Assembly (NCBI RefSeq): GCF_001729785.1
Contig: NZ_CP017183.1
Span: forward strand, 1,364,001 to 1,428,000
From: Enterobacter hormaechei subsp. xiangfangensis
GTDB lineage: Bacteria; Pseudomonadota; Gammaproteobacteria; Enterobacterales; Enterobacteriaceae
Reading direction: 5' to 3'
Length of the DNA stretch: 64,000 nt
The position numbers and the translations under genes are program-made. Numbering within the stretch: the stretch's first letter is position 1; each line of letters begins with the position of its first letter. Positions 42,560-52,819 of this stretch are shown one piece after another. The notes under the pieces were generated by a model. That model searched no databases. It saw only the letters and a list, made by a program, of their open reading frames with translations, and was not told the origin of the DNA.

Positions 42560-42610
42560 CCCTCACCCTAACCCTCTCCCTGTGGGAGAGGGCCGGGGTG
42601 AGGGCATCAG
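42560..42610 (+). repeat. Dispersed nested-palindrome repeat, copy A (full)
   Basis: Outer arms CCCTCACCC (42560-42568) and GGGTGAGGG (42596-42604) enclose an inner hairpin CCCTCTCCC-TGT-GGGAGAGGG (42572-42592), followed by CATCAG. Sits between convergent hutH and ybhB. Related copies at 51622 and 56406. It may act as a terminator although there is no T run. Confidence 0.85.
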
Positions 42611-42619
42611 CCCGCACGA

Positions 42620-43096
42620 TTACGAATACATCGCCGTAATCGACGCGCTACCCAGCGAATGGAAATGCACGTTAAAGCCTACCATCGCGCCGCTCGCCCC
42701 TTCGTCGACCTCAATCTTGTCCACATCCAGCGCGTGCACGGTGAAGATATAGCGGTGCGTTTCCCCTTTTGGCGGCGCCGCGCCGCCGTAGCCCGCTTTG
42801 CCAAAGTCAGTGCGCGTCTGAATCGCACCGTCAGGCAGAGCAACCAGATCGGAACCGGAGCCCTGCGGTAATACGCGCGTGTCGGCGGGCAGGTTTGCCA
42901 CGATCCAGTGCCACCAGCCCGACCCGGTTGGCGCATCCGGATCGTAGCAGGTCACAACAAAACTTTTGGTTCCCGCTGGCACATCGTCCCACGCCAGATG
43001 GGGAGAGATATTATCCCCCTGATAACCCATCCCGTTAAACACGTGACGTTCCGGCAGCTTTTCGCCGTCGCGCAAATCTTTACTGATGATTTTCAT
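42620..43096 (-). CDS. ybhB: PEBP/Raf-kinase-inhibitor-like protein YbhB
   Basis: 158 residues, as in E. coli YbhB. Anion-binding motifs DPDAPTGSGWWHW and the later PPKGETHRY are typical of the phosphatidylethanolamine-binding protein family. ATG 43096 gives MKIISKDLRDG, matching E. coli. No physiological role is established. Confidence 0.93.
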   Translation of the reverse strand: MKIISKDLRDGEKLPERHVFNGMGYQGDNISPHLAWDDVPAGTKSFVVTCYDPDAPTGSGWWHWIVANLPADTRVLPQGSGSDLVALPDGAIQTRTDFGKAGYGGAAPPKGETHRYIFTVHALDVDKIEVDEGASGAMVGFNVHFHSLGSASITAMYS

Positions 43097-43143
43097 CCGA
43101 TTTTCCTCGTTACTCACTCATTCAGAAAGTGTAACGCATGGGG

Positions 43144-44433
43144 TTAAATCGCGAAATGCGCTGAAGTGTTAACGGCTTCAACCACTGCCCCGGTCAGCTT
43201 GCGGAGCTGATCCGCAGAAATGCTGTACGGCGGCATGAGGTAAATCAGCTTACCGAAAGGTCGCACCCACACGCCCTGGTCAACGAAGAAGCGCTGCAAC
43301 GCGGCCATGTTCACCGGATGCGTTGTCTCGATTACCCCGATGGCGCCCAGTACGCGGACGTCCGCGACGTATTCCGCCTCCGCCGCCGCGCTTAACTGCT
43401 GCTTCAGCTGCGCCTCAATCGCCGCCACCTGCGTCTGCCACGCGCCGCTCTCCAGAATGGCGAGGCTTTCGCTTGCCACGGCGCAGGCCAGCGGGTTGCC
43501 CATAAACGTCGGGCCGTGCATAAAGCAGCCCGCGTCACCGTCGCTGATGGTGTCGGCAACTTGGCGCGTGGTAAGCGTGGCGGAGAGCGTCATGGTGCCG
43601 CCGGTGAGCGCTTTCCCCAGGCACAGAATATCCGGCGCGATCCCCGCATGCTCGCAGGCAAACAGCTTCCCGGTACGGCCAAAGCCGGTGGCGATCTCAT
43701 CGGCAATCAGCAAAATTCCTTCGCGGTCGCACATCTTCCGAATGCGCTTCAGCCACTCGGGGTGATAGATCCGCATTCCGCCCGCGCCCTGCACAATCGG
43801 TTCGAGAATAACGGCGGCAATCTCGTGGCGATGGGCCGCCATCAGCCGCGCGAAGCCCACCATGTCCATCTCGTCCCATTCGCCGTCGAAGCGGCTCTGC
43901 GGGGCTGGCGCAAACAGGTTTTCCGGCAGGTAGCCTTTCCACAGGCTGTGCATGGAGTTGTCCGGATCGCACACCGACATCGCCCCGAAGGTGTCGCCGT
44001 GATAGCCGTTGCGGAAGGTGAGGAACCGCTGGCGCGTTTCGCCCTTCGCATGCCAGTACTGCAACGCCATTTTCATCGCCACTTCCACGGCCACCGAGCC
44101 GGAGTCGGCCAGGAAAACACACTCCAGCGATTCAGGCGTCATCGCTACCAGGCGACGGCATAAATCCACCGCGGGCTGATGTGTGATCCCGCCAAACATC
44201 ACGTGTGACATCTGGTCAATCTGCGCTTTCATCGCCGCGTTCAGACGCGGGTGGTTGTAGCCATGGATCGCCGCCCACCAGGAGGACATCCCGTCAACAA
44301 GCCGCTCGCCGCTGGCGAGATGCAGCTCGCAGCCGTGGGCAGAGGCTACCGGATAGACGGGAAGGGGGCGGGTCGTGGAGGTGTAAGGGTGCCAGATATG
44401 CTGCTTGTCGAAGGCGAGATCGTCCTGGGTCAT
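43144..44433 (-). CDS. bioA: Adenosylmethionine-8-amino-7-oxononanoate aminotransferase
   Basis: 429-residue PLP enzyme making 7,8-diaminononanoate. PLP-lysine is in [25 protein letters not shown] holds the aspartate that contacts the cofactor nitrogen. I use ATG 44433 (MTQDDLAFD); the longer frame upstream runs through the BirA operator. Divergent from bioBFCD. Confidence 0.96.
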   Translation of the reverse strand: MTQDDLAFDKQHIWHPYTSTTRPLPVYPVASAHGCELHLASGERLVDGMSSWWAAIHGYNHPRLNAAMKAQIDQMSHVMFGGITHQPAVDLCRRLVAMTPESLECVFLADSGSVAVEVAMKMALQYWHAKGETRQRFLTFRNGYHGDTFGAMSVCDPDNSMHSLWKGYLPENLFAPAPQSRFDGEWDEMDMVGFARLMAAHRHEIAAVILEPIVQGAGGMRIYHPEWLKRIRKMCDREGILLIADEIATGFGRTGKLFACEHAGIAPDILCLGKALTGGTMTLSATLTTRQVADTISDGDAGCFMHGPTFMGNPLACAVASESLAILESGAWQTQVAAIEAQLKQQLSAAAEAEYVADVRVLGAIGVIETTHPVNMAALQRFFVDQGVWVRPFGKLIYLMPPYSISADQLRKLTGAVVEAVNTSAHFAI

Positions 44434-44438
44434 AATCG

Positions 44439-44476
44439 ACTTGTAAACCATTTTGAAAAGTTTTAGGTTTACAAGT
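44439..44476. promoter_or_regulatory. BirA operator (bioO) between bioA and bioB
   Basis: Perfect 11-bp arms ACTTGTAAACC and GGTTTACAAGT separated by 16 bases. It covers the divergent promoters so that biotinyl-AMP-bound BirA represses both units. Confidence 0.95.
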
Positions 44477-44519
44477 ATAAACCGAACCGACAATTAACAA
44501 AACCCTTTGGAGAAGCCCG

Positions 44520-45560
44520 ATGGCTCACCACGCACGCTGGACGATGTCGCAAGTCACTGAATTATTCAATAAACCTTTCCTGGAGCTGATGTTTGAGGCG
44601 CAACAGGTGCACCGCCAGCACTTCGATCCGCGTCATGTTCAGGTCAGCACGCTGCTGTCGATCAAAACCGGGGCTTGCCCGGAAGACTGCAAATATTGCC
44701 CGCAAAGCGCGCGCTATAAAACCGGTCTCGAATCCGAGCGCCTGATGGAAGTGGAGCAGGTGCTCGACTCCGCGCGCAAGGCCAAAAACGCTGGCTCGAC
44801 CCGCTTCTGCATGGGCGCGGCGTGGAAAAATCCGCATGACCGCGACATGCCCTATCTGGAGCAGATGGTGAAGGGGGTGAAGGAGATGGGGCTTGAAGCC
44901 TGCATGACCCTGGGTACGCTGAACGAGGAGCAGGCGCAGCGTCTCTCGGCGGCGGGGCTGGATTACTACAACCACAACCTCGATACTTCGCCGGAGTTCT
45001 ACGGCAACATCATCACCACGCGCACCTATCAGGAGCGTCTGGACACGCTGGATAAAGTGCGTGATGCGGGGATCAAGGTCTGTTCCGGCGGGATCGTGGG
45101 ACTGGGCGAGACGGTAAAAGATCGTGCCGGCCTGCTGTTACAGCTGGCAAACCTGCCGACCCCGCCGGAAAGCGTGCCCATCAACATGCTGGTGAAGGTA
45201 AAAGGCACGCCGCTGGCGGATAACGAGGACGTGGATGCCTTCGATTTCATCCGCACCATCGCGGTGGCGCGCATCATGATGCCGACCTCTTACGTTCGCC
45301 TCTCTGCCGGTCGCGAGCAGATGAGCGAGCAGACCCAGGCGATGTGCTTCATGGCCGGGGCCAACTCCATCTTCTACGGCTGTAAACTGCTGACCACGCC
45401 AAACCCGGAAGAGGACAAAGATGTCCAGCTGTTCCGCAAGCTGGGGCTGAACCCACACCAGACCGGGGTACAGGCGGGGGATAACGAGCAACAGCAGCAG
45501 CTGGAGCAGCAGATTTTTAACGCCGACACCGACCAGTTCTACAACGCGGCAGCCGTATGA
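44520..45560 (+). CDS. bioB: Biotin synthase
   Basis: 346-residue radical-SAM enzyme inserting sulfur into dethiobiotin. CPEDCKYC (about 53-60) binds the 4Fe-4S cluster; the second-cluster residues lie in NHNLDTS, CSGGIVG and YVRLSAGRE. Same length as E. coli BioB. The stop overlaps bioF (ATGA). Confidence 0.98.
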   Translation: MAHHARWTMSQVTELFNKPFLELMFEAQQVHRQHFDPRHVQVSTLLSIKTGACPEDCKYCPQSARYKTGLESERLMEVEQVLDSARKAKNAGSTRFCMGAAWKNPHDRDMPYLEQMVKGVKEMGLEACMTLGTLNEEQAQRLSAAGLDYYNHNLDTSPEFYGNIITTRTYQERLDTLDKVRDAGIKVCSGGIVGLGETVKDRAGLLLQLANLPTPPESVPINMLVKVKGTPLADNEDVDAFDFIRTIAVARIMMPTSYVRLSAGREQMSEQTQAMCFMAGANSIFYGCKLLTTPNPEEDKDVQLFRKLGLNPHQTGVQAGDNEQQQQLEQQIFNADTDQFYNAAAV

Positions 45561-46714
45561 CCTGGCAGGCACGTATCAGGACCGCGCTCGACGAGCGGCG
45601 GGCGGCGGATGCGTTTCGGGTGCGCAGGGTAGTGGAAAACGGTGCAGGCCGTTTTCTCACCCGGGAAGGAGAGCGGTTCTGTAATTTCTCCAGCAACGAT
45701 TATCTGGGACTGAGCCAGCACCCGCAGATCGTTCGCGCCTGGCAGCAGGGCGCGGATCGTTACGGCGTGGGCAGCGGCGGCTCCGGGCACGTCAGCGGCT
45801 ACACCACGGCGCATCAGGCGCTGGAGGAAGAGCTGGCCGACTGGCTGGGCTACCCGCGGGCGCTGCTGTTTATCTCCGGTTTTGCCGCGAATCAGGCGGT
45901 GATTGCCGCCCTGATGGGCAAAGATGACCGCATCGTCGCGGACCGCCTGAGCCACGCGTCTCTGCTTGAAGCGGCCAGTCTCAGCCCGGCGCAGCTGCGG
46001 CGTTTTGCCCATAACAATGCCTCTCAGCTGAACGTTCTGCTGGGTAAACCCTGTTCTGGGCTTCAGCTGGCGGTGACGGAAGGGGTATTCAGCATGGACG
46101 GCGACAGCGCGCCCCTTGCCACCTTGCATGACGTCGCAAAACAGCAGAACGCCTGGCTGCTGGTCGACGATGCCCACGGCATTGGCGTCACCGGCGAGGA
46201 GGGGCGCGGAAGCGCGCACCAGCAACGCGTCAGGCCGGAACTGCTGGTGGTCACCTTCGGCAAAGGCTTCGGCGTCAGCGGCGCCGCGGTGTTGTGCAGC
46301 GAGCCGGTGGCCGATTACCTGGTGCAGTTCGCCCGTCACCTGATCTACAGCACCAGCATGCCCCCGGCGCAGGCCGTGGCGCTCTCTGCGTCGCTTGCGG
46401 TGATCCGCGGCGAAGACGGCGCTGAACGCCGGGCGCGCCTGGCCGACCATATTCAGCGTTTTCGCCGGGGGATAAGCGAGCTGTCTTACCGGCTTACCGA
46501 CTCGCACAGCGCCATTCAGCCCGTAATTGTGGGTGAAAACCATCGGGCGCTGATGGTGGCACAGGCGCTACGAGAACGCGGGCAGTGGGTCACGGCGATC
46601 CGCCCACCCACCGTGCCACCAGGCACCGCGCGCTTGCGTCTGACGCTCACGGCAGAGCATGAGCCGCAGGATATCGATACGCTTCTGGAGGCACTGTATG
46701 TCTCTCGTCAATAA
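45557..46714 (+). CDS. bioF: 8-Amino-7-oxononanoate synthase
   Basis: 385-residue PLP enzyme joining pimeloyl thioester with alanine. [16 protein letters not shown] contains the PLP lysine; [12 protein letters not shown] the cofactor aspartate. Overlaps bioB by four bases and bioC by 17. Confidence 0.97.
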   Translation: MTWQARIRTALDERRAADAFRVRRVVENGAGRFLTREGERFCNFSSNDYLGLSQHPQIVRAWQQGADRYGVGSGGSGHVSGYTTAHQALEEELADWLGYPRALLFISGFAANQAVIAALMGKDDRIVADRLSHASLLEAASLSPAQLRRFAHNNASQLNVLLGKPCSGLQLAVTEGVFSMDGDSAPLATLHDVAKQQNAWLLVDDAHGIGVTGEEGRGSAHQQRVRPELLVVTFGKGFGVSGAAVLCSEPVADYLVQFARHLIYSTSMPPAQAVALSASLAVIRGEDGAERRARLADHIQRFRRGISELSYRLTDSHSAIQPVIVGENHRALMVAQALRERGQWVTAIRPPTVPPGTARLRLTLTAEHEPQDIDTLLEALYVSRQ

Positions 46715-47453
46715 ACAGGCCGTTGCCGCCGCGTTTGGCCGGGCAGCGCAAAGCTATTCACAGCACGATGAGCTGCAACGCCTGAGCGCCCGCGGGCTGC
46801 TGGCCGCGCTCGGTGACGGGCGTTTTGCGCAGGTGCTCGACGCAGGCTGCGGGCCAGGCGGCAATAGCCGTTACTGGCGCGCAACAGGTAGCCACGTCAC
46901 GGCGCTGGATTTATCCGCGCAGATGCTGGATGAAGCCCGCCAGCAGCTGTCAGCAGACCGTTATCTGGTGGCCGATATCGAGGCCATCCCGCTGGAGGAT
47001 GCGCTGTTTGACCTCGTCTGGAGCCATCTGGCGGTGCAGTGGTGCGCCAGCCTGCCGCAGGCCCTACGCGAGTTATACCGCGTGGCGCGGCCCGGCGGAG
47101 CGGTGGCCTTTACCACCCTGCTGGAAAGTTCGTTGCCGGAGCTGAATCAGGCGTGGAGGGCAGTGGATGCACAGCCTCATGCCAACCGGTTTCTCTCGCA
47201 CGAACAGGTCACTCAGGCGCTGGCAGGCTGGCGCTATCGCAGCGTGGTCCAGACCGTCACCCTCGAATTTAGCGATGCGTTAAGCGCCATGCGATCGCTT
47301 AAGGGCATAGGCGCGACGCACCTGCACGCCGGACGGGAGAAGAAACCCCTTACCCGCGGACAACTCCAGCGTCTCGAGCTGGCCTGGCCGCAGGAGCGGG
47401 GCCGGTTCCCGCTCTCTTATCATCTTTTTCATGGGATTATTGAACGTGACTGA
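46698..47453 (+). CDS. bioC: Malonyl-ACP O-methyltransferase BioC
   Basis: 251-residue SAM methyltransferase that primes pimelate synthesis. SAM motif [13 protein letters not shown] (about 41-53) and the conserved [12 protein letters not shown] and [13 protein letters not shown] segments. ATG 46698 ([17 protein letters not shown]) matches E. coli; it lies inside the end of bioF. Confidence 0.95.
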   Translation: MSLVNKQAVAAAFGRAAQSYSQHDELQRLSARGLLAALGDGRFAQVLDAGCGPGGNSRYWRATGSHVTALDLSAQMLDEARQQLSADRYLVADIEAIPLEDALFDLVWSHLAVQWCASLPQALRELYRVARPGGAVAFTTLLESSLPELNQAWRAVDAQPHANRFLSHEQVTQALAGWRYRSVVQTVTLEFSDALSAMRSLKGIGATHLHAGREKKPLTRGQLQRLELAWPQERGRFPLSYHLFHGIIERD

Positions 47454-48147
47454 ACGTTATTTTGTTACCGGCACGGACACTGAAGTCGGTAAAACGGTTG
47501 CCAGCGCCGCGCTGTTGCAGGCGGCGCGTCTGCTGGGGAAAACAACTGCCGGGTATAAGCCCGTAGCCTCCGGCAGCGAGATGACGCCGGAAGGCTTACG
47601 CAATACCGATGCGCTGGCGCTACAGCGTAATAGCAGCCTTGCGCTGGCCTATTCTGCGGTGAACCCCTATACCTTTGCTGAACCCACCTCGCCGCACATC
47701 GTCAGCGCCGATGAAGATCGTCCGATTGATTTTTCGGTGCTCTCTTCCGGGTTACGCGACCTGGAAACGCAGGCCGACTGGGTGCTGGTGGAGGGGGCTG
47801 GCGGCTGGTTTACCCCGCTGTCCGACGAGCAGACATTTGCTGACTGGGTGCAGGCCGAGCAGCTTCCTGTCATTCTGGTGGTCGGCGTGAAGCTTGGCTG
47901 TATCAATCACGCCATGCTGACCGCTCAGGCCGTGCAGCAGGCCGGGTTGCGTCTGGCAGGGTGGATTGCCAATGACGTGGTTGCGCCGGGTAAACGTCAT
48001 GCTGAGTATCTGGCGACGCTGAAGCGGGGGCTGCCTGCGCCGTTTCTCGGCGAGATCCCGTGGCTTGCCGACGGCGCAGAGCAGGCGGAAACCGGACGCT
48101 ATCTTGACCTTAGCGCCTTATGTCCCGCGCCATCCAGTGCGCAATAA
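47446..48147 (+). CDS. bioD: Dethiobiotin synthetase
   Basis: About 233 residues. P-loop GTDTEVGKT (about 8-16); [13 protein letters not shown] holds the second substrate motif. GTG 47446 gives (V/M)[10 protein letters not shown] as in relatives and overlaps the bioC stop; an ATG 15 bases upstream is in frame but less likely. The C-terminus is a few residues longer than in E. coli and overlaps by 38 bases the convergent ABC ATPase gene. Confidence 0.94.
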   Translation: MTERYFVTGTDTEVGKTVASAALLQAARLLGKTTAGYKPVASGSEMTPEGLRNTDALALQRNSSLALAYSAVNPYTFAEPTSPHIVSADEDRPIDFSVLSSGLRDLETQADWVLVEGAGGWFTPLSDEQTFADWVQAEQLPVILVVGVKLGCINHAMLTAQAVQQAGLRLAGWIANDVVAPGKRHAEYLATLKRGLPAPFLGEIPWLADGAEQAETGRYLDLSALCPAPSSAQ

Positions 48148-48832
48148 GGTCGTCATCCAGCTCGTTAACGTGGCCCTGTGCCACGTTACGCCCGCGATAG
48201 AGCATGCAGAAACGATCCGCTACCCGGCGGATAAACGACAGCTGTTGCTCAGCTAACAGCACCGTCATTCCCAGCTCCCGATTCAGCCGCACCAGCAGCT
48301 GCCCCAGCCTGCGCGCGAAACCGTGCCCTGCGCCATGCATGGGCTCATCCAGAATCAACACGCGCGGGCGATTAACCAGCGCACTGGCGAGGGCCAGCTG
48401 ATACTGGTCGTCAGGGGACAGCGAAGAGGCACGGCTCTGTCGCAGCGGATAGAGCTCCGGAAACAGGGCATACACGTCACTTTTTGATGTCGGGTCAGGT
48501 TTCCCTGTCGCCCGCATAGCGATATGCAGATTTTCATCGACGGTCAGCTGGGAAAATATCCGCCGATCCTGCGGGACGTAGCCTATCGTCGGCGGCGCCG
48601 TGAATGCTGACGCAGGGCTGAGCAAATTACGCGGCGGCGCGCCAGCCTCATGCCAGATGATGGTGCCGCTCTCAACGGGCACCTTTCCGGTAATGCAGTT
48701 CATGAGCGTGGATTTACCCATGCCAGGCAGGCCAACAATGCCCGTACAGATGCCTTGCGGGAAATCGATATTCACGTTCCATAGCGTATGTTGGCTTCCG
48801 TAAAACTGATTTACAGCACGCAGACTCAACAT
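48110..48832 (-). CDS. Lone ABC ATPase resembling LivF/UrtE, function unknown
   Basis: About 240 residues resembling branched-chain amino acid or urea importer ATPases. Walker A GLPGMGKST (34-42), Q-loop GYVPQ (Gln88), Walker B VLILDEP (158-164) and the LivF-type AEQQ (194-197) are good. The signature region reads LSPDDQYQLALASAL (138-152) instead of LSGGQ, so the two glycines are lost. No permease or binding-protein gene is adjacent, and E. coli K-12 has no gene here. I use ATG 48832 (MLSLRAVNQFYG); 24 upstream residues look non-coding. Upstream is a 749-base gap. Could be a partner of a transporter encoded elsewhere, a regulatory ATPase, or a decaying remnant. Confidence 0.85.
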   Translation of the reverse strand: MLSLRAVNQFYGSQHTLWNVNIDFPQGICTGIVGLPGMGKSTLMNCITGKVPVESGTIIWHEAGAPPRNLLSPASAFTAPPTIGYVPQDRRIFSQLTVDENLHIAMRATGKPDPTSKSDVYALFPELYPLRQSRASSLSPDDQYQLALASALVNRPRVLILDEPMHGAGHGFARRLGQLLVRLNRELGMTVLLAEQQLSFIRRVADRFCMLYRGRNVAQGHVNELDDDLIAHWMARDIRR

Positions 48833-49160
48833 CTTTCTCTCCTTAAAAATGTGTGGGGGTGATGCACAGAGTGATGTCTGCAAAACGCCTGCCAGGAACT
48901 TCATAATGATTAAAAAAAGGCCATTTTTAGGAATAACTCACTATCAAAAGCAGTACGTTTATACGAAATGCACATTCCCGGTGCCGCGTATGTCGAATCG
49001 TGGTGCAGGAGAAATGACAGAATTGTGATTAAGATCTCGCCAGTTGCTTATGAAAAAATGAACGTTTTCCAGGCAAAAAAGAGTGATAAAAATTTTTTAC
49101 TGCCGCTTCGTGGGAAAAACCGGGAATTTGCTGAAGTGCATGCTGTACGGGCTGGAGGCA

Positions 49161-49185
49161 GTTATCCACTATTCCTGTGGATAAC
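49161..49185. promoter_or_regulatory. Inverted pair of DnaA boxes upstream of uvrB
   Basis: GTTATCCAC-N7-GTGGATAAC. The right arm reads TTATCCACA on the minus strand, an exact DnaA box; the left arm, TTATCCACT, has one mismatch. About 400 bases before uvrB. A DnaA box upstream of uvrB has also been described in E. coli. Confidence 0.75.
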
Positions 49186-49486
49186 CTTGTGCATTAGAGT
49201 TAGAAAACACGCGATAAGCGAGAGAATACGCGGGTTACGACCAAATTGATGGGAAACGCGGCTTAATAAATTAGTCTTTATTTTTTAACGAATTAGATAA
49301 AAGCAATTCCCTCAACGCCAGCGACACCTGTTGCCATAAAACTTTCATAACCGCCCTTGACAAATGTTAAAAAAGTAATAGTTCTGGGGATAACCCCCTG
49401 AGGCTGGTGTTTTATTTTGTCACAGTCGAAATTTGGCTCGCGAACGCACTAATCCTCTCTGCGCTACGCTAAATATCCTGACACGC

Positions 49487-49506
49487 TACTGGTTTTTCAT
49501 CCAGTG
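49487..49506. promoter_or_regulatory. LexA (SOS) box of uvrB
   Basis: TACTG-N10-CAGTG, matching the CTG-N10-CAG core of the LexA site, 76-95 bases before the uvrB start. Puts uvrB in the SOS regulon as in E. coli. Confidence 0.88.
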
Positions 49507-49581
49507 TTTTTTACTGGCAATCCTGGCCACAACGAGTAAAATTACTCACCTGCCGCTTATTCTGTCATCAGGTCGTCGCCC

Positions 49582-51597
49582 ATGAGTAAACCGTTTAAAC
49601 TGAATTCTGCTTTCCGTCCTTCCGGGGATCAGCCCGAGGCTATTCGTCGCCTGGAAGAGGGGCTGGAGGACGGGCTGGCGCACCAGACTCTGCTGGGGGT
49701 TACCGGTTCGGGCAAAACCTTCACCATTGCCAACGTCATTGCCGATCTCCAGCGTCCGACGATGGTCCTCGCGCCGAACAAAACGCTGGCGGCGCAGCTG
49801 TATGGTGAGATGAAAGAGTTCTTCCCGGAAAACGCGGTGGAGTATTTCGTCTCCTACTACGACTACTACCAGCCGGAAGCCTACGTTCCCAGCTCCGACA
49901 CGTTTATCGAGAAAGATGCCTCGGTGAACGAACATATCGAGCAGATGCGTTTGTCGGCGACCAAGGCGCTGCTGGAGCGTCGTGATGTGGTGGTGGTGGC
50001 CTCGGTGTCGGCGATCTACGGCCTGGGCGATCCGGATCTTTATCTCAAGATGATGCTGCACCTGACGCAGGGGATGATCATCGATCAGCGGGCGATTTTG
50101 CGCCGTCTGGCTGAGTTGCAGTACACCCGTAACGATCAGGCGTTCCAGCGCGGGACCTTCCGCGTGCGCGGCGAGGTGATTGATATCTTCCCGGCGGAAT
50201 CGGACGACATGGCGCTGCGCGTGGAGCTGTTCGACGAAGAGGTTGAACGCCTGTCGCTGTTCGATCCGTTGACCGGTCACGTCGAGTCGGTGATCCAGCG
50301 CTTCACCATCTACCCGAAAACGCACTACGTGACGCCACGCGAGCGTATCGTGCAGGCGATGGAAGAGATCAAAATTGAGCTGGCGGACCGCCGCAAGGTG
50401 CTGCTGGCGAACAATAAGCTGCTGGAAGAGCAACGCCTGAGCCAGCGTACCCAGTTCGATCTGGAGATGATGAACGAGCTGGGCTACTGCTCCGGCATCG
50501 AAAACTACTCGCGCTACCTCTCCGGGCGCGGGCCGGGCGAAGCGCCGCCGACGCTGTTTGACTACCTTCCGGCGGACGGCCTGCTGGTGATCGACGAATC
50601 CCACGTTACGATCCCCCAGATAGGCGGGATGTACCGCGGTGACCGCGCGCGTAAAGAGACGCTGGTGGAGTACGGGTTCCGACTGCCGTCAGCGCTGGAC
50701 AACCGTCCGATGAAGTTTGAAGAATTTGAGGCGCTTGCTCCGCAGACCATCTACGTATCGGCGACGCCGGGCAACTACGAGCTGGAAAAATCCGGTGATG
50801 ACGTGGTGGACCAGGTGGTGCGTCCGACCGGGCTGCTGGATCCGATTATCGAGGTGCGTCCGGTGGCGACGCAGGTGGACGATCTGCTCTCGGAAATACG
50901 TGCCCGTTCCGCCATCAACGAGCGCGTGCTGGTTACCACGCTCACCAAACGTATGGCGGAAGATTTGACGGAGTATCTGGAAGAACACGGTGAGAAGGTG
51001 CGGTATCTGCACTCGGATATCGATACCGTGGAGCGTATGGAGATCATCCGCGATCTGCGTCTGGGCGAGTTCGACGTGCTGGTAGGGATTAACCTTCTGC
51101 GAGAAGGGCTGGATATGCCTGAGGTGTCGCTGGTGGCGATTCTGGACGCGGACAAAGAGGGCTTCCTGCGTTCCGAGCGCTCGCTGATCCAGACCATTGG
51201 CCGCGCCGCGCGTAACGTCAACGGGAAGGCGATCCTGTACGGGGATAAAATCACCCCGTCTATGGCCAAAGCGATTGGCGAAACGGAACGTCGTCGCGAG
51301 AAGCAGCAGCGCTATAACGAAGAGCACGGCATCACGCCGCAGGGGCTGAACAAGAAGGTGGTGGATATCCTGGCGCTGGGTCAGAACATTGCGAAGACCA
51401 AAGCGAAAGGCCGCGGCAAGGCCCGTTCAGTGGTGGAAGAGGATACCGTCGCGCTGACGCCGAAAGCGTTGCAGCAGAAGATCCACGAGCTGGAAGGGCA
51501 GATGATGCAGCATGCGCAGAACCTGGAGTTCGAAGAGGCTGCGCAAATCCGCGATCAGCTGCATCAGCTGCGGGATCTGTTTATTGCGGCATCGTGA
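49582..51597 (+). CDS. uvrB: Excinuclease ABC subunit B
   Basis: 671-residue nucleotide-excision repair helicase (E. coli 673). Walker A GVTGSGKT (about 39-46); beta-hairpin region [12 protein letters not shown] (about 92-103); helicase motifs DESH and [10 protein letters not shown]-terminal UVR domain (about 630-665) that meets UvrC. Starts [11 protein letters not shown]. Confidence 0.98.
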   Translation: MSKPFKLNSAFRPSGDQPEAIRRLEEGLEDGLAHQTLLGVTGSGKTFTIANVIADLQRPTMVLAPNKTLAAQLYGEMKEFFPENAVEYFVSYYDYYQPEAYVPSSDTFIEKDASVNEHIEQMRLSATKALLERRDVVVVASVSAIYGLGDPDLYLKMMLHLTQGMIIDQRAILRRLAELQYTRNDQAFQRGTFRVRGEVIDIFPAESDDMALRVELFDEEVERLSLFDPLTGHVESVIQRFTIYPKTHYVTPRERIVQAMEEIKIELADRRKVLLANNKLLEEQRLSQRTQFDLEMMNELGYCSGIENYSRYLSGRGPGEAPPTLFDYLPADGLLVIDESHVTIPQIGGMYRGDRARKETLVEYGFRLPSALDNRPMKFEEFEALAPQTIYVSATPGNYELEKSGDDVVDQVVRPTGLLDPIIEVRPVATQVDDLLSEIRARSAINERVLVTTLTKRMAEDLTEYLEEHGEKVRYLHSDIDTVERMEIIRDLRLGEFDVLVGINLLREGLDMPEVSLVAILDADKEGFLRSERSLIQTIGRAARNVNGKAILYGDKITPSMAKAIGETERRREKQQRYNEEHGITPQGLNKKVVDILALGQNIAKTKAKGRGKARSVVEEDTVALTPKALQQKIHELEGQMMQHAQNLEFEEAAQIRDQLHQLRDLFIAAS

Positions 51598-51621
51598 ATT
51601 TTTTGCCCGGTGGCGTTTTCT

Positions 51622-51661
51622 CCCTCTCCCTGTGGGAGAGGGCCGGGGTGAGGGCATCAGG
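51622..51661 (+). repeat. Dispersed nested-palindrome repeat, copy B (left arm lost)
   Basis: Inner hairpin CCCTCTCCC-TGT-GGGAGAGGG (51622-51642), then CCGGGGTGAGGGCATCAGG as in copy A, but the outer left arm CCCTCACCC is missing. Lies between convergent uvrB and ybhK. Confidence 0.82.
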
Positions 51662-51676
51662 CCGCACAAAACGAAC

Positions 51677-52585
51677 CTAACCTAATGCCTGAATCGCCTT
51701 CTCCAGCGCCTCGCGTAGCAGATGGCGGTCGTGGCGATATTTAATATCGCTGGCTTCCAGCGGCTCCTGTACCACCACGCGATCGCCAATCCCTGATACA
51801 TCCACTTTCGGTCCGACCACGACACCATCGATAATTTTCTTACCAACGTACTGTTCCATCAGGTCCAGCTTATCCGCCAGCGACAGGCTTGCCGCCGCCG
51901 GGCTGAGTTCGCGGCCTAAATTACCGATATAGACCATGGGCGCAGGCGTTCTGCGCAGCGCCTGCGCCAGCTCTTTCACCAGCAGGATCGGCATCAGGCT
52001 GGTGTAAAAACTTCCCGGCCCAATCAGGATCAGATCGGCCTCGCCAATCGCTTCTACCGCTTCACGCGTTGCGGGTACGCTGGGGTAGGTCATCAGCTCT
52101 TTTGGCGGCAGAAGAAGCTGGTCGATATTCACTTCACCATACACTTCGTGATCGTCAGCATCGATCGCCATCAAATCTACCGGCTGTTCGGACATTGGGA
52201 TCAGGAACGCATCCACTTTTAGCAGGTTACGAATTAAATTGATCGCTTCCAGAGGGCGCACGCTCAGGTGATCCAGCGCCTTTAACATCAGATTTCCAAG
52301 GTTATGGCCTGAAAGTTCGCCATTCCCGCCAAAACGGTACTCAAACATCGCCGAGGCCACGCTTGGCTCAGTGATGAGCTGGTTGAGGCAGTTGCGCATG
52401 TCGCCCCAGGCTATCCCGCCTTCAGCACGTCGGATCCGCCCGGTTGAGCCGCCGTTGTCCGTTGTTGTCACGATGCCCGTCAGGCGTGAGCCCAGTGACG
52501 ATAACGACGACATAACCCGTCCCAGCCCGTGACCTCCGCCAAGAGCGACCACGCGGTCCAGATCCGCAAAAGTGCGATTGCGCAT
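51677..52585 (-). CDS. ybhK: YvcK/CofD-like protein YbhK
   Basis: 302 residues of the gluconeogenesis-factor (YvcK) family, related to the CofD transferases. N-terminal nucleotide-binding [13 protein letters not shown] (about 17-29) and [12 protein letters not shown] follow the family pattern. The Bacillus relative affects cell wall and shape on gluconeogenic media; the function in enterics is unknown. Divergent from moaA. Confidence 0.92.
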   Translation of the reverse strand: MRNRTFADLDRVVALGGGHGLGRVMSSLSSLGSRLTGIVTTTDNGGSTGRIRRAEGGIAWGDMRNCLNQLITEPSVASAMFEYRFGGNGELSGHNLGNLMLKALDHLSVRPLEAINLIRNLLKVDAFLIPMSEQPVDLMAIDADDHEVYGEVNIDQLLLPPKELMTYPSVPATREAVEAIGEADLILIGPGSFYTSLMPILLVKELAQALRRTPAPMVYIGNLGRELSPAAASLSLADKLDLMEQYVGKKIIDGVVVGPKVDVSGIGDRVVVQEPLEASDIKYRHDRHLLREALEKAIQALG

Positions 52586-52819
52586 ACCTATTCCTTATCC
52601 TGTTAAGCTTGCGTCACAGTAACGCAACTACTCCTAAAAGACGATGCCTCTCACAATCCATAATGACGTATATCAATGCGAAAGCGCTGTTTTTGCGTAT
52701 TCTGTAGTGAAAATGCACGATAACATCGTTATGTATAAATTTATATAGCGAAAAGCGACAATGGCGAAGTGGCGATTTCCACGCTACTATCGCCATAACC
52801 ACGTTTTCAAAACTGAAAA
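52586..52819. promoter_or_regulatory. Divergent ybhK/moaA promoter region
   Basis: AT-rich stretch between ybhK and the moaA riboswitch. It should contain both promoters (and, in E. coli, ModE and FNR sites for moaA). I could not fix individual elements; no gene is apparent. Confidence 0.5.

Larger units (their letters stand above)
48833..49581. other. 749-base non-coding region between the ABC ATPase and uvrB
   Basis: No credible gene. The 93-residue open frame at 48968-49249 has no recognisable features. The stretch holds an inverted pair of DnaA boxes (49161-49185), a GGGGATAACCCC palindrome near 49386, an AT-rich block, and the LexA box near 49490. It should contain the uvrB promoters; a small RNA cannot be excluded. 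Confidence 0.6.

Noticed and set aside
45539..46543. 334-residue open frame opposite bioF
   Set aside because: Antisense shadow of a conserved PLP enzyme; composition is Arg/Gln/His-rich.
49161..49185. DnaA boxes as a replication origin
   Set aside because: Only two boxes, with no 13-mer unwinding region or dnaA/mnm genes nearby; a regulatory role for uvrB is more likely.
48968..49249. 93-residue open frame before uvrB as a possible small gene
   Set aside because: No ribosome site, no recognisable motif, and it runs across the DnaA-box inverted repeat.
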